A DNA stretch of 13,118 nt, taken from Yes71-27 sp040758635. GTDB lineage: Bacteria; Bacillota; Desulfotomaculia; Desulfotomaculales; Ammonificaceae. The number at the start of each line of letters is the position of its first letter. Position 1 is the stretch's first letter. The stretch lies in contig JBFLVI010000051.1 in NCBI GenBank assembly GCA_040758635.1, forward strand, positions 1 to 13,118, written 5' to 3'. Under the pieces are notes generated by a model. That model did no database searches and was not told where the DNA came from. It saw only the letters and a list, made by a program, of their open reading frames with translations. The position numbers were made by a program, and so were the translations under genes. Shown here one piece after another: positions 7,616 to 13,010 of the stretch.

Positions 7616-7940
7616 AGAAATCCGCAAGATTGCGGAAAGGGTCGGGAAAGAAAACCCCGTGGTAAAAGAGATCGTGCTCTTCGGTTCCCTCGCGCAAAAG
7701 AGAGGGGTACCGGGGAGCGACGCCGACATTCTCATCGTACTTTGGAAAGACGATAGGCCCTTTCCCGAAAGGGTCGGCGCATGGCTCGCGAAGTTCGACC
7801 TCGACTTTCCGGTGGAGGTTTTTCCATATACGGTTGATGAGCTCGGCAATCCGCTGGCGCAGGAAGCGCTAAGCAAAGGAATGAGGTTGTTTGCCTCCAC
7901 CGCTCCCCTCGGGGACACTTATTCCACCCGCCAGCACTAG
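7542..7940 (+). CDS. MNT-domain nucleotidyltransferase (antitoxin), copy 1
   Basis: 132 residues of minimal nucleotidyltransferase fold. The active-site motif is LFGSLAQKRGVPGSDADILIV with Gly48-Ser49 and the metal-binding pair Asp60/Asp62; the third acidic position appears as Glu92 (PVEVFPYT). MntA-type antitoxins inactivate HEPN partners by transferring AMP to a tyrosine; whether this one does so is inferred. ATG 7542 has AAGGA eight bases upstream and starts within the HEPN 3' end, so translation is coupled. The protein is identical to that of 11766-12164, with only four silent nucleotide differences. Confidence 0.88.
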   Translation: MPSFVVEESLNSVRVFWLQQEKLIEEIRKIAERVGKENPVVKEIVLFGSLAQKRGVPGSDADILIVLWKDDRPFPERVGAWLAKFDLDFPVEVFPYTVDELGNPLAQEALSKGMRLFASTAPLGDTYSTRQH

Positions 7941-8060
7941 GCGAAAACTTGGCCTTAAAAAGGAAGCGGGGCGGAAACGCACGCCCTCCTGTGGGAACTA
8001 GGCCTGTGTTTTCCTTCGACCGGCATTTCCGTGTAACGTGGTCTGTAGTAATCCTGCCGG

Positions 8061-8097
8061 ACAGCCGGAGACAATACCAAAAACAGGAACCGGCTGT
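8061..8097 (+). other. 8-bp hairpin in spacer; nothing else seen in 7941-8167
   Basis: ACAGCCGG and CCGGCTGT form a perfect eight-base-pair stem with a 21-base loop, followed by TATTCTG. It could stop or slow transcription coming from the MNT gene. Otherwise 7941-8167 holds the repeat's right end (to 8031) and no recognisable gene. Confidence 0.35.
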
Positions 8098-8167
8098 TAT
8101 TCTGCAGCGGTCAAAACCGGTGGCCTAACCCCGCTTATCCAGCAACTCCGGGAGGGCCGGGAGCGGT

Positions 8168-8293
8168 ATGAGTAGCTGCGCTCACGCCCTGCACCGCGCT
8201 AACCTGCTTCTCACCGCCGATAAGGGAATCCCAGGTAGGTATTTCCCCGAACTTAAAGTGATCAATCCGCTGAGAAAAAGGGAAGCAGATTGA
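8168..8293 (+). pseudogene. Remnant of a VapC (PIN) 3' end
   Basis: Bases 8178-8272 match 11170-11264, the 3' end of the VapC gene at 10782-11282, with two differences, both silent in that frame. The frame reads AHALHRANLLLTADKG and keeps only the last catalytic aspartate, ending in a different tail (LRKREAD) at TGA 8291-8293. An in-frame ATG at 8168 would give 41 residues, but with one of four active-site acids this cannot be a working nuclease. Confidence 0.8.
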
Positions 8294-8318
8294 CAATCTC
8301 CCCGAAGCATAATAGTAT
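8290..8318 (+). promoter_or_regulatory. Promoter of the RHH/PIN module
   Basis: TTGACA, 17 bases, TAGTAT. The -35 overlaps the TGA of the VapC remnant. The -10 lies at the left edge of a palindrome (8314-8332), consistent with repression by the encoded RHH protein. Confidence 0.6.
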
Positions 8319-8332
8319 TAATCTGTAATACT
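8314..8332 (+). promoter_or_regulatory. Palindromic operator candidate
   Basis: AGTATTA, five bases, TAATACT: perfect seven-base inverted repeat over the -10 and the expected transcription start. RHH antitoxins typically bind such short palindromes to repress their own operon; that link is inferred. Confidence 0.55.
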
Positions 8333-8353
8333 TTCCTGATCGGGGTGAGTTAG

Positions 8354-8590
8354 ATGCGCAAGACAAAGGTGTGGGCGCTTTCTCTGCCTCCCGCGCTGGC
8401 CGAAAAAGCCGAGCAACTGGCCCGGAAGGAACACCGCAGCAGGAGTGAACTTGTCCGGGAAGCGCTGCGCCAGTATATCACCTTACGTGAATGGGAGGCG
8501 CTGCAGGCTGCAGCCACCCGCCGCGCCCGGGAAATGGGGATAAGCGATGAGGATACGGTTGAGCAGATGATAGATGATCTTCGGCAATGA
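8354..8590 (+). CDS. Ribbon-helix-helix (CopG/RHH) antitoxin
   Basis: 78 residues. The N-terminus fits RHH: a beta strand (KVWALSLPPAL, about residues 4-14), then helices with RKEHRSRSELVREALRQYI (24-42), the usual pattern of SRSELVREAL. The C-terminal arm (DEDTVEQMIDDL) would bind the toxin. The ATG at 8354 is preceded by GGGGTGAG. The stop overlaps the PIN start in ATGA, a sign of coupling. It should dimerise on the palindrome at 8314-8332 and repress the operon. Confidence 0.85.
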   Translation: MRKTKVWALSLPPALAEKAEQLARKEHRSRSELVREALRQYITLREWEALQAAATRRAREMGISDEDTVEQMIDDLRQ

Positions 8591-9009
8591 TGCGAGTCGT
8601 CTTTGACACCAACGTGCTTATCTCCGCGCTGATTTTCCCCGGCGGTGCTCCGGCGGAAATCTTCAAAGCCGGCCTCAAAAGGCGTTTCCGGCTTTATATT
8701 TCCCCTTTCATTCTCGACGAGTTTCGGCGTGTATTACGGGAAAAGTTTTTGCTCAGCGAAGAAGAAACAGCCACAGCAGTGGAGGTGGTCCAAGCCATCG
8801 CTACGGTGGTGGAACCACAGCAGACGCTGACCGTTATTACGGCGAAGGGCGATGACAACCGGATCTTAGAGTGCGCGGTAGCGGCAAAGGCAGATTTTTT
8901 GGTAACCGGCGACAAGAAACATATTCGGAAACTGGAGTGTTACGAAGGGATCAAGATCGTCCTTCCGACCGAGTTTTACGGGCTCCTTCGGGAGAAAAAC
9001 TTGCTCTGA
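8587..9009 (+). CDS. PIN-family toxin (COG1569 type)
   Basis: 140-residue PIN domain of the group annotated 'putative toxin-antitoxin system toxin component, PIN family'. Active-site acids: Asp7 (VVFDTNVLISAL), Glu45 (LDEFRRVL), Asp89/Asp90 (KGDDNRILECA) and Asp109 (VTGDKKH). The first Asp sits in the group's usual DTNVLISALIFPGG motif. Complete, with all acids present, so likely an active RNase kept in check by the upstream RHH protein. Starts at 8587, overlapping the antitoxin stop by four bases. Confidence 0.88.
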   Translation: MMRVVFDTNVLISALIFPGGAPAEIFKAGLKRRFRLYISPFILDEFRRVLREKFLLSEEETATAVEVVQAIATVVEPQQTLTVITAKGDDNRILECAVAAKADFLVTGDKKHIRKLECYEGIKIVLPTEFYGLLREKNLL

Positions 9010-9013
9010 GAAA

Positions 9014-9051
9014 AACGCAGCCCAGGTTCCACAAGCGTCTCTGGGGGCGTT
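9014..9051 (+). other. Imperfect stem-loop after the PIN gene
   Basis: AACGC-AG-CCCAG pairs with CTGGG-G-GCGTT, ten base pairs interrupted by a small internal loop, just after the PIN stop codon. It lacks a T-run; a weak terminator or RNA-stabilising hairpin is possible. The following stretch to 9197 shows no gene. Confidence 0.35.
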
Positions 9052-9197
9052 CGTGTACTAATGGCTTTGTTTCGACCAGTTGCTGGGCGTTCTAACGCGG
9101 TAAAATAACCCGGTGACGCGGAACGCCCTTCATTCCCCGCTACTTAGCCCCGGTGCCGAAGCGGCAGGGAGAAAGGAAAACAGGACTCCAGCCAGAG

Positions 9198-9377
9198 GCG
9201 CTCGCGGCCTCTTTTCTCTACCAGGGGCTGTGGGTCGGCGTCACCTCGGCCTGCGGCCTGTCCGGCACTCAGTGATAGATTGTCTCTGCGGAGGAGGGAA
9301 GGCATCCCTTTGAGTGCTAGGTGGCGTGGGAGGCGACCGGCGGGAAGAAACATTTTCCGCAACGGCCGGGAATTTGA
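9198..9377 (+). pseudogene. Flippase-like gene 3' fragment (tail copy D), interrupted
   Basis: Starts abruptly at GCGCTCGCGG (matching 4971), keeps SFLYQGLWVGVTSACGL, is broken by a 60-base insertion at about 9261-9321, and resumes at TGGCGTGGGAGG through GGKKHFPQRPGI to TGA 9375-9377. This stop probably shows the authentic C-terminus of the family member. The core is almost identical to tail copy E and differs from the intact gene at shared silent positions. Confidence 0.82.
9261..9321 (+). mobile_element. About 60-bp insertion with 7-bp terminal inverted repeats
   Basis: GCACTCA at 9265-9271 and TGAGTGC at 9311-9317 are perfect inverted repeats near the two ends of the segment that splits tail copy D. 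It has no coding capacity. It resembles a miniature (MITE-like) element, although no clear target duplication is seen and about seven bases of the tail seem to be missing at the site. Confidence 0.4.
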
Positions 9378-9420
9378 AGATGTTTCGAACTTCGCGGAAA
9401 TTTTTAGCAGCGGGAACCGT

Positions 9421-9449
9421 TTGCTCCGAGCCGTCCCGCTTGGTATACT
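9421..9449 (+). promoter_or_regulatory. Promoter of the third PIN module
   Basis: TTGCTC, 17 bases, TATACT with extended -10 TGG. It has the same hexamers and spacing as 5203-5231. The predicted start lies about 70 bases before the antitoxin ATG. Confidence 0.6.
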
Positions 9450-9524
9450 GAAAGCGGAAGATTCCGGAACAGCCGCGAGGGACTCGCAACGAGCACAAAA
9501 AATCTCGGCAAGGAGGAGGTAGCG

Positions 9525-9725
9525 ATGAGTAGATACCTTCTGGGTCGAATCGAGGCAATCCAATGGGAGTTAGAAGCTTTAAAGAAAGCCTTGGCGCGCG
9601 AAGCTGACGGTTCAAGGCGTAAAACGAGGCTGAAAGGCCTGTGGCGAGGTCTCAAGATAAGTGAGGCAGATGTGAAAGAGGCACAGCGCGCAATCTTTAA
9701 GGACGCTTATGACTTCGAAAGGTAA
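9525..9725 (+). CDS. Small antitoxin-like protein upstream of PIN toxin
   Basis: 66 residues, charged and helical (RIEAIQWELEALKKALARE is a likely coiled-coil or amphipathic helix at residues 8-26), ending in an antitoxin-like tail (SEADVKEAQRAIFKDAYDF). I cannot assign a named family; position, size and overlap with a PIN gene support a VapB-like role. Strong ribosome binding site AAGGAGGAGG directly upstream of the ATG at 9525. No DNA-binding motif is obvious. Confidence 0.72.
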   Translation: MSRYLLGRIEAIQWELEALKKALAREADGSRRKTRLKGLWRGLKISEADVKEAQRAIFKDAYDFER

Positions 9726-9732
9726 GCAACAA

Positions 9733-10125
9733 ATGGAAAGCTATGTTGCAGATACCCACAGCCTTATCTGGTTTTTATCTGAGGATGACCGGTTATCAGA
9801 TCGCGCGGAATACTTACTTAGTCGGGCTGAAGCGGCAGAAGTAGAGATACTCATTCCAACCATTGTTTTAGCAGAGATCGTCTACCTTGTTCAAAAAAGA
9901 AACTTTAGGGTGACTATCGAAGAAGTATTAAAACGGATCGACGACGGCGACGGATTTATTATCGTGCCGTTTGATTTCGCGATCTTCCAAACAATGCTCC
10001 GGCTACCAACCGAATGGGAAATTCATGATCGGATTATTGCGGCAACCGGCCTCTATTATAACGCCGCTGTGATCACTAAGGACGAAGTGCTGAGCGGTTC
10101 TGATCAGGTTGAAACGACCTGGTAA
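9733..10125 (+). CDS. PIN-domain toxin (VapC)
   Basis: 130-residue PIN domain. Acids expected in the active site: Asp7 (YVADTHSLIWFL), Glu48 (IVLAEIVYL), Asp99 (EIHDRIIAATG) and Asp117 (VITKDEVL). This is the ADTHxLIW subgroup, common among VapC toxins. ATG 9733 gives the usual N-terminus; ATG 9709, with AAGGA five bases upstream and a 17-base overlap with the antitoxin gene, is also possible. AT-richer than its neighbours, which fits an independent origin. Full length; probably an active RNase. Confidence 0.87.
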   Translation: MESYVADTHSLIWFLSEDDRLSDRAEYLLSRAEAAEVEILIPTIVLAEIVYLVQKRNFRVTIEEVLKRIDDGDGFIIVPFDFAIFQTMLRLPTEWEIHDRIIAATGLYYNAAVITKDEVLSGSDQVETTW

Positions 10126-10188
10126 CGCGGATACCGTTGTTATTTACCTCTGCTGAGGCAGCGGGAAGAAAGAAAAGCGGAGTTTGGA

Positions 10189-10275
10189 GCGCTCGCGGCC
10201 TCTTTTCTCTACCAGGGGCTGTGGGTCGGCGTCACCTCGGCCTGCGGGCTGGCGGCGGATACGCGGGGAAGTTAG
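10189..10275 (+). pseudogene. Flippase-like gene 3' fragment (tail copy E)
   Basis: Starts at the same GCGCTCGCGG point as copy D, runs in frame through SFLYQGLWVGVTSACGLAA, then loses about 20 bases relative to the intact gene and ends after GCGGGGAAG at TAG 10273-10275. The flanking 10276-10369 holds no gene; it contains GGTTCAG and CTGAACC, a distant seven-base inverted repeat. Confidence 0.8.
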
Positions 10276-10369
10276 GTTTAAAACAAGGTTTGGAAGCGGG
10301 TTCAGCAGCGCTCCAAGTAGAGGGCGCTGGTGCACACTGTGTAAAAGCCAAAAGGCGCTCCCTGAACCG

Positions 10370-10398
10370 TTGACACCGGAGAAGAGAAAGGCTAAAAT
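10370..10398 (+). promoter_or_regulatory. Promoter of the AbrB/VapC module
   Basis: TTGACA, 17 bases, TAAAAT: near-consensus sigma-A promoter, the strongest in the window. Confidence 0.68.
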
Positions 10399-10399
10399 T

Positions 10400-10413
10400 G
10401 TACCGACAGGTAC
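10400..10413 (+). promoter_or_regulatory. Short palindrome at the expected transcription start
   Basis: GTACC, four bases, GGTAC directly after the -10. This is a candidate operator for the AbrB-type antitoxin. Confidence 0.4.
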
Positions 10414-10453
10414 GCCTTTAAAGTTGTACGAATTCAGAGAGAAGAGGTAAGTA

Positions 10454-10777
10454 ATGAAGGCCGCAAAAGTCCGGAAAAAGTCACCGGGTGAACGGGCGCA
10501 CTCAGAGGCAAAAAAGACGCAGTGGGTCTTGAAGCTCAACCCTAAAGGGCAGGCGACTATCCCTTTGGAAGTGCGCCGGATGCTCGGTGTTGGCGGCGAG
10601 TGCCGGGAGTTGAAATTGGTGGCGACGGAAGACGGGTTTCGCCTCTTACCCCACAAGCCGCCCCTCCCGGTCCACCAGTATATCGGTTATTGCGCCGAAG
10701 AGCTGGCAGAGGTAGAGGACCCCGTAGCCTTCGTGCGGGAACTCCGGGGCCGCCCAGCCGGGACGCCGGAAGAGTGA
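10454..10777 (+). CDS. AbrB/SpoVT-type antitoxin
   Basis: 107 residues. The swapped-hairpin AbrB DNA-binding domain is seen at residues 24-47 (WVLKLNPKGQATIPLEVRR), preceded by a basic, lysine-rich N-terminal extension of about 20 residues. The C-terminal half, with PVHQYIGYCAEELAEV, probably binds the toxin. The ATG follows AGAGG with good spacing. It precedes the VapC gene by four bases and probably represses the operon from the palindrome at 10400-10413. Confidence 0.83.
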   Translation: MKAAKVRKKSPGERAHSEAKKTQWVLKLNPKGQATIPLEVRRMLGVGGECRELKLVATEDGFRLLPHKPPLPVHQYIGYCAEELAEVEDPVAFVRELRGRPAGTPEE

Positions 10778-10781
10778 CCTT

Positions 10782-11282
10782 ATGCAAACAGCCGTTGATA
10801 CCAACCTGCTGATCATCCTGCTTCGGGGAAAACCCGCAGCGCAAGCGCAACTGGTGGCGGAAACGCTGTTAGAGTATGACCGGCAAGGCCGACTGGTTAT
10901 CTGCCCGGTGGTTTGGGCGGAGCTGCGGGTATTGATTAGCGAGCAAAAGCTAACCTCCTTCCTTAAGGATAACCGCATCGTAATTGACTGGGAAGTGCCA
11001 CCGGATGTGTGGGCCGCAGCAGCAGAAGCCTTTGCCCGGTACCTACAGCGGCGCCGGTCGGCCGGCGCGCTTTATTATTGCGCCTGCGGTCAGGAAATCA
11101 GCCCGACATGTCCGCAGTGCGGCAGGCCTCAGGGCTTTCCCCGTCATATCTTGCCGGACTTCCTCATCGGCGCTCACGCCCTGCACCGCGCTAACCTGCT
11201 TCTCACCGCCGATAAGGGGATTCCAGGTAGGTATTTCCCCGAACTTAAAGTGATCAATCCGCTGGATAAGCCACTAAGTTGA
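10782..11282 (+). CDS. PIN-domain toxin (VapC) with a four-cysteine insert
   Basis: 166 residues, longer than a typical VapC of about 130. Active-site acids: Asp6 (AVDTNLLI), Glu47 (VWAELRV), Asp126 (LPDFLIGAHAL) and Asp144 (TADKGI). Between the second and third acids lies an insert with Cys100, Cys102, Cys110 and Cys113 (CxC-x7-CxxC), which looks like a zinc ribbon or knuckle. The insert sits just before the DFLIGAHAL helix, so it may shape substrate binding or stabilise the fold. The last 95 bases of conserved coding sequence recur at 8178-8272. Confidence 0.88.
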   Translation: MQTAVDTNLLIILLRGKPAAQAQLVAETLLEYDRQGRLVICPVVWAELRVLISEQKLTSFLKDNRIVIDWEVPPDVWAAAAEAFARYLQRRRSAGALYYCACGQEISPTCPQCGRPQGFPRHILPDFLIGAHALHRANLLLTADKGIPGRYFPELKVINPLDKPLS

Positions 11283-11340
11283 AGAAAGATAACCTTGGAA
11301 TACTACCGGGAAACCGCTGCGTTCACTCCTTAACAGCTAA

Positions 11341-11493
11341 GCCCGCCTCCCGCGGCACCTACCAGGCCACCTTCGTCTCCGGCGGGATGCTGGTGGGGGT
11401 TCCCGAACCCAGGCGCTGGCGGCCTCTTTCCCCTACCAGGGGCTATGGGTCGGCGTCACCTCGGCCTGCGGGCTGGTGGTGCTGGTTTGGGAA
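11341..11493 (+). pseudogene. Flippase-like gene 3' fragment (tail copy F)
   Basis: Longest tail fragment: begins at GCCCGCCTCC, matching 4898 onward, includes the GTYQA motif region and continues to GGGAAGGAACCAAG. A one-base deletion around 11408 (GAACCCAGG against GAAGCGCAGG) breaks the frame. Its left half resembles the intact gene (GGTGGGGGTTCCCGAA) more than copy C, although the cassette that follows is the same as behind copy C. Confidence 0.8.
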
Positions 11494-11640
11494 GGAACCA
11501 AGCTACCAGCTTCTTTAAGCGGCAGTCGCTTGGATCGTTAAGAGAAGGCCAGAAGCACATTCAGGCCATCCGCACGGCGGCGGAGAAGGCGACGCGGTAC
11601 GCTCCAGGGCAGGCGGTTTTGTGTATCTTCTGGAAATTTC

Positions 11641-11669
11641 TTGCGGGAACCGGCCTGCCGTGGTATTAT
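11641..11669 (+). promoter_or_regulatory. Retained HEPN/MNT promoter, copy 2
   Basis: TTGCGG, 17 bases, TATTAT, identical to 7134-7162. With the HEPN deletion it lies about 100 bases before the MNT start and could drive the MNT gene alone. Confidence 0.48.
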
Positions 11670-11683
11670 GGTGGCGCCGGGTT

Positions 11684-11839
11684 AGGTTTTACATTCCCGC
11701 GCGCTACCCGAACGGCTTTGCATCGGGGAGCCCGTTTGAATACTTTACGAAGAAGGACGCGGAATATGCCATCTTTTGTGGTCGAAGAATCGTTGAATTC
11801 TGTACGGGTCTTTTGGCTTCAACAGGAAAAACTGATTGA
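11684..11839 (+). pseudogene. HEPN gene remnant
   Basis: Only the last 50 or so residues remain (FYIPARYPNG to the stop at 11837-11839), fused after GGGTT to promoter-proximal sequence by the 283-base deletion. The remnant carries two amino-acid changes and two silent ones against copy 1 in about 110 bases upstream of the MNT start, consistent with lost constraint. Confidence 0.85.
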
Positions 11840-12164
11840 GGAAATCCGCAAGATTGCGGAAAGGGTCGGGAAAGAAAACCCCGTGGTAAAAGAGATCGTG
11901 CTCTTCGGTTCCCTCGCGCAAAAGAGAGGGGTACCGGGGAGCGACGCCGATATTCTCATCGTACTTTGGAAAGACGATAGGCCCTTTCCTGAAAGGGTCG
12001 GCGCATGGCTCGCGAAGTTCGACCTCGACTTTCCGGTGGAGGTTTTTCCATATACGGTTGATGAGCTCGGCAATCCGCTGGCGCAGGAAGCGCTAAGCAA
12101 AGGGATGAGGTTGTTTGCCTCCACCGCTCCCCTCGGGGACACTTATTCCACCCGCCAGCACTAG
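11766..12164 (+). CDS. MNT-domain nucleotidyltransferase, copy 2, without toxin partner
   Basis: 132 residues, identical in protein to 7542-7940. The four nucleotide differences (GAA/GAG, GAC/GAT, CCC/CCT, GGA/GGG) are all silent. Active-site GS and DxD are intact. The ribosome binding site AAGGA at the end of the HEPN remnant is preserved, so it can still be translated. Its adjacent HEPN is gone, so it could act only on the HEPN protein made from 7208-7615 or on another target. A frame stays open upstream into the tail copy (to 11445), but that longer product is not family-like. Confidence 0.88.
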   Translation: MPSFVVEESLNSVRVFWLQQEKLIEEIRKIAERVGKENPVVKEIVLFGSLAQKRGVPGSDADILIVLWKDDRPFPERVGAWLAKFDLDFPVEVFPYTVDELGNPLAQEALSKGMRLFASTAPLGDTYSTRQH

Positions 12165-12364
12165 GCGAAAACTTGGCCTTAAAAAGAAAGCGGGGCGGAA
12201 ACGCACGCCCTCCTGTGGGAACTAGGCCTGTGTTTTCCTTCGACCGGCATTTCCGCCAATATGGCCTCCAGATACTGGCCGCCGAATAAAGCAGAAGGCG
12301 GCTTCGCTACTCCTGGGCCGAGACCGGCAGGGTACCGTTTTAGTAAGCAACCGACGGTAAGAAA

Positions 12365-12394
12365 TTCCGTTACCCGGCATCAGCGGGGTAAAAT
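12365..12394 (+). promoter_or_regulatory. Weak promoter and palindrome upstream of hicB
   Basis: TTCCGT, 18 bases, TAAAAT, with an inverted repeat TTACCC (12370-12375) and GGGTAA (12386-12391) reaching into the -10. The -35 is poor. The palindrome could be the HicB operator. The rest of 12256-12418 shows no gene. Confidence 0.38.
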
Positions 12395-12418
12395 TGAGGT
12401 TGAAGGGAGGGAGACCTT

Positions 12419-12691
12419 TTGAAGCAGTTCACCTTCAGCAGCATCGTGTTCCGCGAAGGCGCTACCTACGTGGCGTATTCTCCCCGTCTCGAGGTGGCAA
12501 GCTGCGGAAAAACGATAAACGAAGCGCGGGAAAATCTGAAGACGGCGGTACGGTTATTCATCGAGGAAGCGGAAAAGATGGGGACTCTTGAAGAAATCCT
12601 GACGGAAGCCGGGTACGTCTGGAAGCCTGACGGGCAGTGGCAGCCACCGGAAATCGTTAGTTCGGAAACCCTTGTAGTGGGTTGGGCGTAA
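12419..12691 (+). CDS. hicB: HicB-type antitoxin
   Basis: 90 residues with the HicB partial RNase-H-like fold: FREGATYVAYSPRLEVASCG (residues 11-30), TINEARENLKTAVRLFIEEAE (32-52) and a TLEEILTEAGY segment. HicB binds and neutralises the mRNA-cleaving HicA. The C-terminal part lacks an obvious HTH or RHH domain, as in many short HicB proteins. The TTG start at 12419 follows GGGAGGGAGA. The gene comes before hicA, the reverse of the classical hicAB order, and is separated from it by two bases. Confidence 0.85.
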   Translation: MKQFTFSSIVFREGATYVAYSPRLEVASCGKTINEARENLKTAVRLFIEEAEKMGTLEEILTEAGYVWKPDGQWQPPEIVSSETLVVGWA

Positions 12692-12693
12692 AG

Positions 12694-12932
12694 ATGACCC
12701 GCATAACCCCCCTGCCAGCATGGAAGCTGCGAAAGGTTTTGAGAAAGCAGGGTTTAAACTCGCTCGGGTAGAAGGCGACCATTACGTTTATACCAAACCG
12801 GGAGTGGCACGGCCGATAGTCATCCCTGACTATCCGGAAGTGCCGGTTTTCATTATCCGGAAAAACTTGCAAACCGCAGGTTTATCAAGCAGCCGGGAAT
12901 TTCCAGGTAATCGCTTGCGACCCAGCACTTAG
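12694..12932 (+). pseudogene. hicA: HicA toxin gene with an early frameshift
   Basis: The ATG at 12694 begins the usual HicA N-terminus (MTRITPLPA); the rest of HicA continues in another frame from 12720 (MEAAKGFEKAGFKL, then the catalytic region EGDHYVYTKPG with its histidine, then IIRKNLQTAGLS). Losing one base near 12718 explains this: the two parts join to family length without gap. The ATG at 12720 could restart translation and give about 70 residues lacking the first nine, but it has no ribosome binding site. The last dozen residues also look altered. Probably inactive or strongly reduced. Confidence 0.72.
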
Positions 12933-12949
12933 AGAATCTGAGTGCTGGG
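12921..12949 (+). terminator. Perfect 9-bp hairpin at the end of hicA
   Basis: CCCAGCACT and AGTGCTGGG form a nine-base-pair stem with an 11-base loop containing the stop codon. It is followed by CTGAAAAATAA rather than a T-run, so termination would be inefficient; an insulating role between modules is plausible. Confidence 0.4.
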
Positions 12950-12962
12950 CTGAAAAATAATA

Positions 12963-12991
12963 TTGACATATAACATATATGGCGTTATGCT
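12963..12991 (+). promoter_or_regulatory. Promoter of the last RHH module, with palindromic operator
   Basis: TTGACA, 17 bases, TATGCT. Between the hexamers lies a perfect palindrome, CATATA-ACA-TATATG (12967-12981). This is well placed for repression by the RHH protein encoded just downstream. Confidence 0.62.
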
Positions 12992-13010
12992 TGTATCAGG
13001 GTGATGGCAA

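Larger units (their letters stand above)
6879..8031 (+). repeat. Long direct repeat, copy 1: tail C + HEPN/MNT + spacer
   Basis: Matches 11381-12255. The copies share the tail fragment, the promoter, the HEPN 3' end, the whole MNT gene and about 90 bases of non-coding sequence ending at GGCATTTCCG. Copy 2 lacks 283 bases (7177-7459) of the HEPN gene. Similarity stops abruptly at both ends. Confidence 0.92.
11381..12255 (+). repeat. Long direct repeat, copy 2: tail F + deleted HEPN + MNT + spacer
   Basis: Second copy of 6879-8031, lacking the 283 bases corresponding to 7177-7459. The cassette part differs from copy 1 by about 1%; the tail part differs by about 10 positions in 84. Confidence 0.92.

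Noticed and set aside
9348..9420. TTTCCGC and GCGGAAA followed by TTTTT as an intrinsic terminator
   Set aside because: The loop is over 30 bases and the stem only seven pairs; too weak to call.
11445..12164. A 239-residue frame fusing tail F and promoter region to MNT
   Set aside because: The N-terminal part is out-of-frame tail and non-coding sequence. The first copy shows MNT starting at the internal ATG with its own ribosome binding site.
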